A stretch of DNA of 64,000 nucleotides from UBA5072 sp041737175. Its GTDB lineage: Bacteria > Bacteroidota > Bacteroidia > Bacteroidales > UBA10428. Under the pieces are notes generated by a model. The model made no database searches, was not told the origin of the DNA, and saw nothing but the letters and a program-made list of their open reading frames with translations. Location: contig JBGSSF010000033.1 of assembly GCA_041737175.1 (NCBI GenBank), positions 40,949 through 104,948 of the forward strand, in the 5' to 3' direction. The number at the start of each line of letters is the position of its first letter. Position 1 is the first letter of the stretch. The position numbers and the translations under genes were made by a program. This document shows, one piece after another, positions 25,918-34,156 of the stretch.

Positions 25918-27048
25918 ATGAAAAAGATTTTTTTTATTTTCAGAAGCCGTTATCTGGCTTTTTCAATGCTATTGATTCTGGCAGGTTCGTGCTTGGATTA
26001 TACCGTGAAAACCAAAGTGAACAAAGACGGATCCATTTACCGGGAATACCTGGTGAGGGGAGACTCTGCCGATGTTTTCAAGGGTTCATTGAGAATACCA
26101 TCGGATAATCTATGGCGGGTTAGTCATATATATGATCATAAGGACAAGAACGACTCTGCTTCCGAAAAGTCGCAATATGTTTATAAGGCTTCCAGAACCT
26201 TTAAAAATCTTCATGAACTGAACGATTGGTTGGCATCCGACACTTCCCGGAAAACGGAAAAAGCCCAGGTAAGCCTGAAAAGAAGTTTTCGGTGGTTCTA
26301 TACGTATTATGATTACAGAGAAACGTTTCCCATGTCGTTTCCATTCCAAAGAATCCCGGTGGACAGTTTCCTGACGGATCTGGAGCAAGCAATGGTCATC
26401 TATGATACAAAGGTGGCATATTCTCCGGCAGAAAGAAAAATGATATGGAAAAAAGATACAGTAGATTTTCATTACAGTCCGGAGGACAGCCTCGAAATGA
26501 AGAGGATCTCTGAACAAGTCAATGAAAAAATGCTCCGTTGGATGACATCCTCTTTCGTTGAGGAGTTCATCAGTTTGCTGGAAGCTGATTTTAGCGACTA
26601 TAAAGCCACAAAGCCAATTCGTCAAAATGCGGATCAGTTTGCAGATGTCGTTTTTAAGAAGAAGGCTTTTGATGACTTTGATTCCCTGGATATCCAATTA
26701 TTTATTGTCACAGGCGATTCTTTAATTGGTACAGATGATTTAACAGAACTTTACACCGGCAACCCGGCTGCTTTTGTGCCTTTAAACGAAAAACTGGAAC
26801 AATTGGATTTCCTGGAAAATACGGATGATTATTTCCAAAGCCTAACCATGCCCGGAACTGTTTTTTCGACCAATGCGGATGAAGTCAGAGGAACAACATT
26901 AAATTGGGATTTTGAACCGGAAAGCTTTATGATGAAAGATTATGTAATGCTCGCTTCCTCGCGTACCGTAAATCCCTGGATCATGGCAGTGACCGGAGTT
27001 CTGGCAGTATTCCTCATGGTGGTTCTACTATTGAGGCGAAAGAAATAA
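25918..27048 (+). CDS. Lipoprotein with C-terminal membrane helix, unknown function
   Basis: 376 residues. Lipobox LAGSC with lipidated Cys at about residue 26, a long periplasmic part, and a C-terminal membrane segment (PWIMAVTGVLAVFLMVVLLL) ending in RRKK, so it seems tethered at both ends. The first part, DYTVKTKVNKDGSIYREYLV, resembles Bacteroidota lipoproteins found beside ECF sigma/anti-sigma pairs. I do not recognise a catalytic motif. By position it may be the signal sensor or an output of the sigma factor (inference). Converges with kdgA, 3 bp away. Confidence 0.8.
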   Translation: MKKIFFIFRSRYLAFSMLLILAGSCLDYTVKTKVNKDGSIYREYLVRGDSADVFKGSLRIPSDNLWRVSHIYDHKDKNDSASEKSQYVYKASRTFKNLHELNDWLASDTSRKTEKAQVSLKRSFRWFYTYYDYRETFPMSFPFQRIPVDSFLTDLEQAMVIYDTKVAYSPAERKMIWKKDTVDFHYSPEDSLEMKRISEQVNEKMLRWMTSSFVEEFISLLEADFSDYKATKPIRQNADQFADVVFKKKAFDDFDSLDIQLFIVTGDSLIGTDDLTELYTGNPAAFVPLNEKLEQLDFLENTDDYFQSLTMPGTVFSTNADEVRGTTLNWDFEPESFMMKDYVMLASSRTVNPWIMAVTGVLAVFLMVVLLLRRKK

Positions 27049-27051
27049 TCG

Positions 27052-27723
27052 CTATTTCTTATACTTTTTGGCTATTTCAAGTACTTTTTTACAGGTGTCT
27101 GTAATTTGACCGAAATCACCGCTTTCAATCCATGATTTTACGAAGAGCTGCGAGCCCATGCCTACACAGGCTGCTCCTGCCTGAAACCAGGCCTTTAGAT
27201 TCTCTTCAGAGGTGTCAACGCCACCGGTTGGCATGATATGTGTCCAAGGCATCGGACCTTTCATAGCTTCAATGAACTTTGGTCCGCCCACCTGGCTCCC
27301 CGGAAATATTTTAACGATCTCGGCACCGAGCTCTTCAGCCCGGGAGATTTCCGATATCGATCCGCATCCGGGAGACCAGAGAATCTTACGCCGGTTGCAT
27401 ACTTTGGCCATATCCTCATTCAGAACCGGCGATACAATAAAAGCAGCTCCCAGCTGGATATAGAGGGAAGCTGTCCCTGCTTCCACAACCGAACCCGCAC
27501 CCATGATCATCCCGGGCAATTCCTGGGCAGCATACTTGTTCAGATCTCTGAAAACCTCATGGGCGAAATCGCCCCGGTTGGTGAATTCAAAAACCCTGAT
27601 GCCGCCTTCATAACAGGCTTTCAGCACGTTTTTACAGGTCATCAGATCTTTGTGATAAAACACAGGTATAATACCTGTTTCTAGCATGGTGGTGGCTACC
27701 TGGAGACGGGAGAAGAGGGGCAT
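27052..27723 (-). CDS. kdgA: KDPG aldolase (2-keto-3-deoxy-6-phosphogluconate aldolase)
   Basis: 223 residues. Active-site Glu46 (GIRVFEFTNRG) and Schiff-base Lys138 (VKIFPGSQVGG) are present, as is the phosphate site MPTGGVD. It splits KDPG into pyruvate and glyceraldehyde-3-phosphate, the last step of hexuronate breakdown. It is downstream of kdgK on the same strand, but a 196-bp gap with two tandem repeat arrays separates them. Confidence 0.93.
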   Translation of the reverse strand: MPLFSRLQVATTMLETGIIPVFYHKDLMTCKNVLKACYEGGIRVFEFTNRGDFAHEVFRDLNKYAAQELPGMIMGAGSVVEAGTASLYIQLGAAFIVSPVLNEDMAKVCNRRKILWSPGCGSISEISRAEELGAEIVKIFPGSQVGGPKFIEAMKGPMPWTHIMPTGGVDTSEENLKAWFQAGAACVGMGSQLFVKSWIESGDFGQITDTCKKVLEIAKKYKK

Positions 27724-27766
27724 AGCAGTATGATTTAAGTTTGCAGTTTGAGGTTGTATGTTGTAT

Positions 27767-27847
27767 GTTGTGGTTGTTGTGATTGTTGTGGTTGTTGTGA
27801 TTGTTGTGGTTGTTGTGGTTGTTGTGATTGTTGTGGTTGTTGTGATT
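27767..27847. repeat. 9-bp tandem repeat, nine units (GTTGTGGTT/GTTGTGATT)
   Basis: Nine units alternate between GTTGTGGTT and GTTGTGATT, preceded by irregular GTTGTAT copies. The array lies in the kdgK-kdgA gap and would be transcribed through on the minus strand as an A/C-rich unstructured spacer. Confidence 0.85.
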
Positions 27848-27867
27848 GTTGAAATGGTTATACCTAC

Positions 27868-27923
27868 AGCCTATAGCCTATAGCCTATAGCCTATAGCCT
27901 ATAGCCTATAGCCTATAGCCTAT
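27868..27923. repeat. Heptanucleotide tandem repeat, eight units (AGCCTAT)
   Basis: Eight perfect AGCCTAT units. The stop codon of kdgK (minus strand TAG, 27922-27920) lies inside the last unit, so the array begins within the coding sequence. Confidence 0.9.
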
Positions 27924-28954
27924 CTCGCTACTCTCCCCGATGCATCCCCTCCCATCAGCTTCTCCACTTCCTCCACCGATACGAGGTTAAAATCACCCGG
28001 TATGGTGTGTTTCAGGCAGGAGGCGGCCACCGCGAAATTCAGGGCTTTCTGGTCATCACCCGGGTAAGTAATCAATCCGTAAATCAATCCACCCATGAAT
28101 GAATCACCTCCACCTACGCGGTCCACGATGTGCGTGATGTCATAGGTCGGAGCCTGTAAAAGTCTTTTTCCATCCCACAGCACACCGCTCCAGGTATTGT
28201 GGCTGGCGCTGATTGATCCGCGAAGCGTAATGATCACCTTTTTGGACTTTGGGAACTTTTGCATCAGCTGCCGGCAGACAGATTCATAGGCCGATGCTTC
28301 AACGTGTCCGCCGGTAACATTCCCATGATCCGGTTTAATGCCGAATACCTTCTCCGCATCTTCTTCGTTGCCGAGGATAATGTCACAGCCGGCAACCAGA
28401 TCAGGCATCACTTCAGAAACTTTTTTTCCGTATTTCCAGAGGTTCTTTCTGTAATTCAGATCAGTTGAAACCGTGATCCCCTTTTTGCCGGCAGCCTGAA
28501 TGGCTTCCAGGCATACCTTTGCCGTTCCTTCGGCAATGGCCGGAGTGATACCGGTCCAGTGAAACCAGGAAACGCCGTCAAATGCCATTTCCCAATCGAT
28601 CATTCCCGGCTGAATGGTGGCAATGGAGGAATGTGCACGGTCGTAAATGACTTTGCTGGCCCGGGCCACAGCACCACTCTCGAGGAAGTAAATGCCCAGG
28701 CGTTCGCCGCCATAAGCAATTTTTCCGGTGCCCACGCCATATCTTTTTAATTCCATTACACACGCCTGTGCCAAATCGTTTTGCGGCAGGCGGGTAATAA
28801 AATCCACCGGAATGCCGAAATTGGCCAGAGATACGGCCACGTTGGCCTCACCACCGCCAAACTGGATGTTGAATTGCCGCGATTGGGAGAATCTTTCATA
28901 ACCCGGTGTGGAAAGCCGGAGCATGATCTCACCGAAAGTGATAACCTTGGTCAT
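27920..28954 (-). CDS. kdgK: 2-keto-3-deoxygluconate kinase
   Basis: 344 residues, PfkB family. Substrate-side glycine motif GGGEANVAVSLANFG (33-47) and ATP/anion-hole motif DRVGGGDSFMGG with catalytic Asp284. It phosphorylates KDG to KDPG. Assignment to KDG and not fructose rests on similarity by eye and on the partner kdgA downstream. A good promoter lies at 28986-29017. A heptanucleotide repeat contains the stop codon. Confidence 0.9.
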   Translation of the reverse strand: MTKVITFGEIMLRLSTPGYERFSQSRQFNIQFGGGEANVAVSLANFGIPVDFITRLPQNDLAQACVMELKRYGVGTGKIAYGGERLGIYFLESGAVARASKVIYDRAHSSIATIQPGMIDWEMAFDGVSWFHWTGITPAIAEGTAKVCLEAIQAAGKKGITVSTDLNYRKNLWKYGKKVSEVMPDLVAGCDIILGNEEDAEKVFGIKPDHGNVTGGHVEASAYESVCRQLMQKFPKSKKVIITLRGSISASHNTWSGVLWDGKRLLQAPTYDITHIVDRVGGGDSFMGGLIYGLITYPGDDQKALNFAVAASCLKHTIPGDFNLVSVEEVEKLMGGDASGRVAR

Positions 28955-28985
28955 TGGTTTGATTTTGAAAACAATGAATAAGCCC

Positions 28986-29017
28986 TAAAGATAGCATTCC
29001 CGAGACAAACTTACAAA
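28986..29017 (-). promoter_or_regulatory. Bacteroidota-type promoter of kdgK-kdgA
   Basis: Reading the minus strand: TTTG (29017-29014), 20-bp spacer, TATCTTTA (28993-28986), one base off TAnnTTTG. The start codon is 31 bp downstream of the -7 box. Confidence 0.5.
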
Positions 29018-29033
29018 CCCAAATCAAACCTCT

Positions 29034-29819
29034 TCATGGAAGAGGCAGTCTGCAGCTGATTCCGAAACTGATGAAATAATCCAGTGCCTCTTCATTCAGT
29101 CCCAATCCGCCGGATGCATCCAGTTGCAGGTTTGGGTTAATTAAAAAGGTAATACCTCCGTCAATCAAATGGGTCGAATTTCCTTTTTCCGGAACTAATC
29201 CGAAAAACTCGATAAATGCTCCTGCTTTTCCGGTTATACTTAAACCCAATGCAACCGAATAAAAATAGGAAGGAACCGGTGTATCGCCGTCCCATTCCGC
29301 TCCAAGGTTATACCCCAATGAAAACCTTTCGGATAATGTATGCGACAGTGAAAAGCGCATATTTGCTGCGGTATGGGATGTCTTAAATGTTTTGTGGGCT
29401 GTAAAGGGCAGTTCCAGACCAGCCAGAAAAGCTACTTCAGGTAATAGGCCTCTCTCATGAGCAACCTGGATTTTAATTCCGGTGTAAAGCGGGCAAAAAC
29501 CATTGGAGGAGGTCTTTGTCTCCATGTTTTTATCCAGGGTTTCTTCACCGGCATATTCAATACCCAGGCGCAGCTCCATATTTTCGAGCAAGCCATACCG
29601 CATGAGGGTGGTATTATAGCTTATATTCTTCTCTCTGGTGAGCGTGTTTTCATCCATAGCATAAACGAATCCCGATTCTATCTGGAGCGATTTCAAAGGA
29701 ACAACAATTGAAGATTCAGTTTGATCGGGTCTGTCGGTTACCATTTCCGTTGCATTCTCCTGTGCTTTAACCTGAAAAAAAGCAAAACCAGACAGAAGGC
29801 AAATCCATAGTGTTTTCAT
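29034..29819 (-). CDS. Outer-membrane beta-barrel protein (phenol MetA-type family)
   Basis: 261 residues from ATG 29819 (MKTLWICLLSGFAFFQVKAQ, a good signal peptide); an upstream in-frame ATG at 29864 would put 15 charged residues before it. The mature N-terminus MVTDRPDQTESS, followed by alternating beta-strand pattern to a C-terminal aromatic-type strand, is typical of the Bacteroidota 'transporter' family related to MetA of phenol degradation. Probably an outer-membrane channel of unknown substrate. It follows the ABC-2 permease by ~40 bp and may serve as its outer-membrane partner (inference). Confidence 0.8.
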   Translation of the reverse strand: MKTLWICLLSGFAFFQVKAQENATEMVTDRPDQTESSIVVPLKSLQIESGFVYAMDENTLTREKNISYNTTLMRYGLLENMELRLGIEYAGEETLDKNMETKTSSNGFCPLYTGIKIQVAHERGLLPEVAFLAGLELPFTAHKTFKTSHTAANMRFSLSHTLSERFSLGYNLGAEWDGDTPVPSYFYSVALGLSITGKAGAFIEFFGLVPEKGNSTHLIDGGITFLINPNLQLDASGGLGLNEEALDYFISFGISCRLPLP

Positions 29820-29860
29820 ACTGATTAAACAACCGTTATCAGAAAAGTATACAATTTTCT

Positions 29861-31177
29861 TCAACCTTTTAACGCATAACGGATCAGATTGGCAAGTGTT
29901 GGTTTCTGACCCTGCAAAAGGATACCTGTCCGGAAGATCCTCCCGCCGATCCAGACTGACAGAATGGTGAATAAAACCACACCGGCCAGTCCCACGTATG
30001 GCTGCCAGGCGGGTATGGTCACAGGCGTAGCGAGTCTGGCCAGCATCAGCATGGGTGTGAAAGGGGGGAAAAGCGATAACCAGGTGGAAAGACTGCCTGT
30101 GGGATTTTGCATAACCGGAACCATGACGAATAACGGAAGAAGAATCGGCAACATGGCCGGGAACTGCAGGTTCTGGGAATCCTTGTTATCATTGCAGGCA
30201 GAACCCAGGGCTGCCATCCCGGAGCCCGTCATGATTACAGACAGAATGAGGTAAATAAAGAACCAGGGAATCACATGGTACGGTATGGCTGAGTCCATGC
30301 CAATTTGTTTCATGGTGATGACGGAGCCTAAAATATATATGGCAGCTGTTGTAAGCGAAACACTTATACTGCCCAGAATTTTGCCCACCATAAACTGGAA
30401 AGGCGTTATGGATGCAAGAAGCACTTCTGCAATTCTTTCCATTTTCTCCTCCATCACGGCAGTGAGTAATGGCATTGAACCACCCATAACCAGCATAAAC
30501 ATGAGTAAAACCATGAAATAAGGAACCAGGAACGATTCAAGTTCATTTGTTTTTTGTGCATCCTGCACATCACCGGTCCTTTTATCCACCTCCACCAGGC
30601 CCATGCCCTCCACATTGATATAGTAAAACAAATCCCTGGTTTCTTCAGGCGAAAGGTTCATTTCATTGATTCTTAGCTGGCGGATATGATTGTTTACAGG
30701 ATCAGAGAACCAGTACCGTACATCGTCCATAAAAGAATGTTCGGAATAATACCGGATTAATGAGTTTTCAAGGGTACTGTCGGGATGCAGAATCGAAGAT
30801 CCAATCTCAACGAAGGCATGCAGTTCGCCCGACCTGATACGGTTAGACAGATCAAGTCTCAGTTGGAAAGCATTTACAGTATCAGGTTGTATAAAATCCA
30901 GAATATAAGCCGGTTTGACCTTTTCTCCGGTTTCTTTGTCAAAGATCTCATTTTCATTCCTGTACCTGGCTCTTTCTTCGAGGGATTCCCGTATGATTTT
31001 CGAGTGATCTATCACTGCAATTTTTAGATCATCAGTATCAACCTTATTCCTGAAGATCATAAAGGCCGCCATTCCGCCACCCATTAAAACAGGCATCAGC
31101 ACCAGACCCAGAATAAAGCTTTTTGTTTTTACAGCCTCTTTGTATTCGCGGAGGGCTATGATCCATATCTTACGCAT
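29861..31177 (-). CDS. ABC-2 type permease (NatB-like)
   Basis: 438 residues from ATG 31177 (MRKIWIIALREYKEAVKTKSF), which overlaps the ATPase stop by 8 bp; an in-frame start at 31249 would add residues that are unlike the family. One N-terminal membrane helix, a ~170-residue extracytoplasmic domain, then five to six helices including VMGGSMPLLTAVMEEKMERIAEVLLASITP, the hallmark of NatB/YhaP-type exporters. It should export ions, peptides or a toxic compound together with the ATPase upstream. Confidence 0.88.
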   Translation of the reverse strand: MRKIWIIALREYKEAVKTKSFILGLVLMPVLMGGGMAAFMIFRNKVDTDDLKIAVIDHSKIIRESLEERARYRNENEIFDKETGEKVKPAYILDFIQPDTVNAFQLRLDLSNRIRSGELHAFVEIGSSILHPDSTLENSLIRYYSEHSFMDDVRYWFSDPVNNHIRQLRINEMNLSPEETRDLFYYINVEGMGLVEVDKRTGDVQDAQKTNELESFLVPYFMVLLMFMLVMGGSMPLLTAVMEEKMERIAEVLLASITPFQFMVGKILGSISVSLTTAAIYILGSVITMKQIGMDSAIPYHVIPWFFIYLILSVIMTGSGMAALGSACNDNKDSQNLQFPAMLPILLPLFVMVPVMQNPTGSLSTWLSLFPPFTPMLMLARLATPVTIPAWQPYVGLAGVVLFTILSVWIGGRIFRTGILLQGQKPTLANLIRYALKG

Positions 31178-32081
31178 AAAGGTCCTCCTTTCTGTCAGGA
31201 GCTGCAATCCGGATAAATATATCCTGCAATGATGGCCTGGTAACCTCAAACCTGAGCACCCGCGATCTGTTCATAATATCTGTAAGTATGGCTTGAGAAT
31301 CTGCCTTCGGACTTAGCCGCACTTCCTGAACCTGTCCGAAATCATTGATCTTTTCAATACCCTTTATACCATCCAGGGCCTCGGCTCCCAGTTCAGTCCG
31401 GATTCTGATAGTATCATTTCCATAATGATCCTGGATATCCGTCAGCGTGCCATCCAGAACCTTTCGGCCTTTATGGATCATAAAAATGTAATCACACATC
31501 TTTTCAGCCATATTCATATCATGGGTACTGAAAATGATGGTGGCACCGGCCTTCTGCAATTCAAGCAAGGACTCCCTGAGTATCTCGGCATTGACCGGGT
31601 CCAGTCCGCTGAAGGGTTCATCAAGGATAATAATCCCGGGCCTGTCGATTACAGTGGCAATGAACTGCAGTTTTTGTGTCATGCCTTTGCTGAGTGATTC
31701 TACTTTTTTATCCCGCCAAGCTGATAAATCCAGTTTTTTGAGCCAGTAATCAATTTCCTGTCTGATGTTTTTCCCGTTTTTGAGTTCTCCGTGGAACTTT
31801 AAAACATCATAAACCTTCATTTTCTTGTACAATCCTCTTTCTTCAGGCAGATAACCGACATGATCAAGGCGCTGATCCTTTTGTTTTTTGCCAAAGAGAA
31901 GAATTGTCCCCTGATCGGGATAGAGGATGTTCATGATCATCCGGATGGTAGTGGTTTTCCCGGAACCATTGGGGCCAATGAATCCATAGATAGTTCCGGA
32001 AGGCACTTTCAGGTCAAGTTCATTTACCGCAGTAAGTGCTCCGAATTTTTTGGTGACCTGTCGGAGTTCAATGATGTCCAT
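31170..32081 (-). CDS. ABC transporter ATP-binding protein (NatA-like)
   Basis: 303 residues. Walker A GPNGSGKTTTIRMI (about 34-47), Q-loop region VGYLPEERGLYKKMKVYDVL, signature LSKGMTQKLQFIATVIDRP, Walker B IIILDEPFSGLDP, H-loop FSTHDM. The C-terminal ~80 residues form the extra domain of the NatA/DrrA group. The cytoplasmic motor for the permease whose start overlaps its stop. Divergent from the ribokinase gene across 152 bp. Confidence 0.93.
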   Translation of the reverse strand: MDIIELRQVTKKFGALTAVNELDLKVPSGTIYGFIGPNGSGKTTTIRMIMNILYPDQGTILLFGKKQKDQRLDHVGYLPEERGLYKKMKVYDVLKFHGELKNGKNIRQEIDYWLKKLDLSAWRDKKVESLSKGMTQKLQFIATVIDRPGIIILDEPFSGLDPVNAEILRESLLELQKAGATIIFSTHDMNMAEKMCDYIFMIHKGRKVLDGTLTDIQDHYGNDTIRIRTELGAEALDGIKGIEKINDFGQVQEVRLSPKADSQAILTDIMNRSRVLRFEVTRPSLQDIFIRIAAPDRKEDLYA

Positions 32082-32233
32082 AAGGTTTATTTTGAATTGA
32101 ATGATTGGGAGTCAGCAATTCTGAAGGACTAAGTTATAATAGTTTTTAATTTGCGGGATCTTTTATAAATTATATTCTTATCTTTAATACCCGCCAATAC
32201 CCATTATTCATACTACAGTAATACTTCTTGACC

Positions 32234-33139
32234 ATGAATCCGCCTTTAATAACTGTTATCGGAAGCAGCAATACCGACATGGTAGTAAGGACTAGGCATC
32301 TGCCTGTAGCAGGAGAAACCACCCTGGGAGGCGATTTCTTCATGAATCCCGGAGGAAAAGGTGCCAACCAGGCAGTGGCAGCCAGGAGACTGGGCGGAAA
32401 TGTGAGTTTCATCGCCAAAATCGGGAATGATATTTTTGGCAAAGAAGCACTGCAACTTTTTAATTCTGAAGGGTTGAACACAGATCATGTGATCACCGAT
32501 GTGTTGAATCCTTCAGGAGTGGCCCTGATTGCGGTAGACGAACGGGCCGAGAATCTGATCGTTGTTGCACCCGGGGCCAACAGCAACCTTTCAGTAATTG
32601 ACCTCGAAGCAGCCAGGGTTGAAATCACCCGGTCGGAGATCATTCTCCTGCAGCTTGAAATTCCATTATCCACGGTGATGTATGCTGCGGAAATGGCATT
32701 TACTAACGGCAAAAAGGTGGTCCTGAATCCGGCGCCAGCCTGTGAGCTGCCGGATGAGCTTTTAAAAAGACTGTACCTGATAACGCCCAATGAGACCGAA
32801 GCCGGCGCTTTAACCGGGATTACCGTTAATGACGCGGATACTGCATTGGAAGCGTCAAAAATTCTGATTGGCAAAGGGGTAAAAGCAGTGATAGTCACCC
32901 TGGGAAGCCAGGGCGCGTTTTATTTCAACGGTCTGGAGGGGAAATTAATTCCGGCCCAAAAGGTAAAACCTGTGGATACAACGGCTGCCGGTGATGTGTT
33001 TAATGGCGCGCTGGCAGTAGCTTTGGCTGAAGGAATGGATATGGAAGATGCTATTCTATTTGCCAACAAGGCAGCGGCCATTTCGGTTACCCGCATGGGA
33101 GCGCAGGCTTCGGCACCTTACCGTGGAGAAATTGATTAA
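32234..33139 (+). CDS. rbsK: Ribokinase
   Basis: 301 residues from ATG 32234 (an in-frame TTG lies at 32228). PfkB family: IGSSNTDMVVR at the N-terminus, NPGGKGANQA (38-47), NPAPA in the middle, and DTTAAGDVFNGALA with catalytic Asp254. Phosphorylates D-ribose to ribose-5-phosphate. It heads a four-gene operon with a nucleoside hydrolase, an ADP-ribosylglycohydrolase and a sugar transporter, which supports ribose as substrate. A TATCTTTA box at 32179-32186 could be its -7 element. Confidence 0.9.
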   Translation: MNPPLITVIGSSNTDMVVRTRHLPVAGETTLGGDFFMNPGGKGANQAVAARRLGGNVSFIAKIGNDIFGKEALQLFNSEGLNTDHVITDVLNPSGVALIAVDERAENLIVVAPGANSNLSVIDLEAARVEITRSEIILLQLEIPLSTVMYAAEMAFTNGKKVVLNPAPACELPDELLKRLYLITPNETEAGALTGITVNDADTALEASKILIGKGVKAVIVTLGSQGAFYFNGLEGKLIPAQKVKPVDTTAAGDVFNGALAVALAEGMDMEDAILFANKAAAISVTRMGAQASAPYRGEID

Positions 33140-33154
33140 TATAAATTTCATAGG

Positions 33155-34144
33155 ATGATAAAAAATATTCTGGCATTTGCACTGGCTCTGCTGTTTTTAC
33201 CGGGATGCAAACCTGAAACCGCTTTGCAGGAACCAGTAAAAATTATCTTTGACACGGATTTCGGGCCCGATTATGACGACGTTGGCGCGCTGGCTTTTCT
33301 CCATGCCATGGCCGACAGCGGTAAGGCCGAAATATTGGCTACGCTCTCATGCAACCGCCATGAACTGGTTGGCCCCGGCATTGAAGTTTTGAACACCTAT
33401 TTCGACAGGGCCGGTTTGCCCCTGGGAGCTCCGAAATCAGCCGCTGTTGATCTGGGCTCCTGGCAGCACTGGCTTGATACACTTGTTACAAACTATCCTC
33501 ACACGGTTGAAAAAACCTCATCCTTGCCTGACGCTGTTGATGTATACAGAAGAATACTGTTTACCCAGCCGGATACCAGTGTCACCATTGTGACGATTGG
33601 TTTTCTGACCAACCTGGCCAATCTGCTCAGATCTCAACCTGACAGCATTTGTCCGTTAACCGGTACAGACCTGGTTTCCAAAAAAGTGAAAAAACTCGTT
33701 TCCATGGCCGGAACCTTTCCACAGGGTAAGGAATTTAATGTGCACATGGATTCGGCTTCCTCATCATTTGTATTTAAGAACTGGCCAACCCGGGTAATTT
33801 TCACAGGTTTTGAGATCGGCTGGGAAATTCGCACCGGGCTTCGCCTCATAAGGATGGAAGCACAGAATAACCCAGTGAAAGACGTGTTCAGCATCTGCAT
33901 ACCAATGGCTGAAGAGGACAAAAATGGCCGTATGAGCTGGGATGAAACTGCCATTTTGATAGCAGTCTATGGCACAAAAGGTTTTTTCACCGTCGTGCCC
34001 GGCGAGATCATCGTAAATTCCGATGGCAGCAATGGCTGGAACAGCATGGCTGATGGAAAACACGTCTATGTTGTCCAGGATATGCCGGTTGATCAGATGA
34101 GCCGGTTCATCGAGGACAGGATGATGCACATTCCAAAACACTAA
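33155..34144 (+). CDS. Lipoprotein nucleoside hydrolase
   Basis: 329 residues. Lipobox FLPGC with Cys18; then the family's Ca2+-binding DTDFGPDYDD (33-42). Inosine-uridine nucleoside hydrolases split the N-glycosidic bond to give ribose and a base; most are cytoplasmic, while this one is predicted to be a periplasmic or surface lipoprotein. A later segment, FNVHMDSASSSFVFKNWP, matches the usual FN.xxDPxAA region with the substitution of Asp-Ser for Asp-Pro. Ribose released outside the inner membrane could be imported by the GRP-type transporter two genes downstream. Confidence 0.87.
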   Translation: MIKNILAFALALLFLPGCKPETALQEPVKIIFDTDFGPDYDDVGALAFLHAMADSGKAEILATLSCNRHELVGPGIEVLNTYFDRAGLPLGAPKSAAVDLGSWQHWLDTLVTNYPHTVEKTSSLPDAVDVYRRILFTQPDTSVTIVTIGFLTNLANLLRSQPDSICPLTGTDLVSKKVKKLVSMAGTFPQGKEFNVHMDSASSSFVFKNWPTRVIFTGFEIGWEIRTGLRLIRMEAQNNPVKDVFSICIPMAEEDKNGRMSWDETAILIAVYGTKGFFTVVPGEIIVNSDGSNGWNSMADGKHVYVVQDMPVDQMSRFIEDRMMHIPKH

Positions 34145-34156
34145 ATCATATTTCCA

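Noticed and set aside
26110..26697. 195-codon frame antisense to the sigma-operon lipoprotein
   Set aside because: It is a mirror of a gene with signal peptide and operon context; it has no start context or motif.
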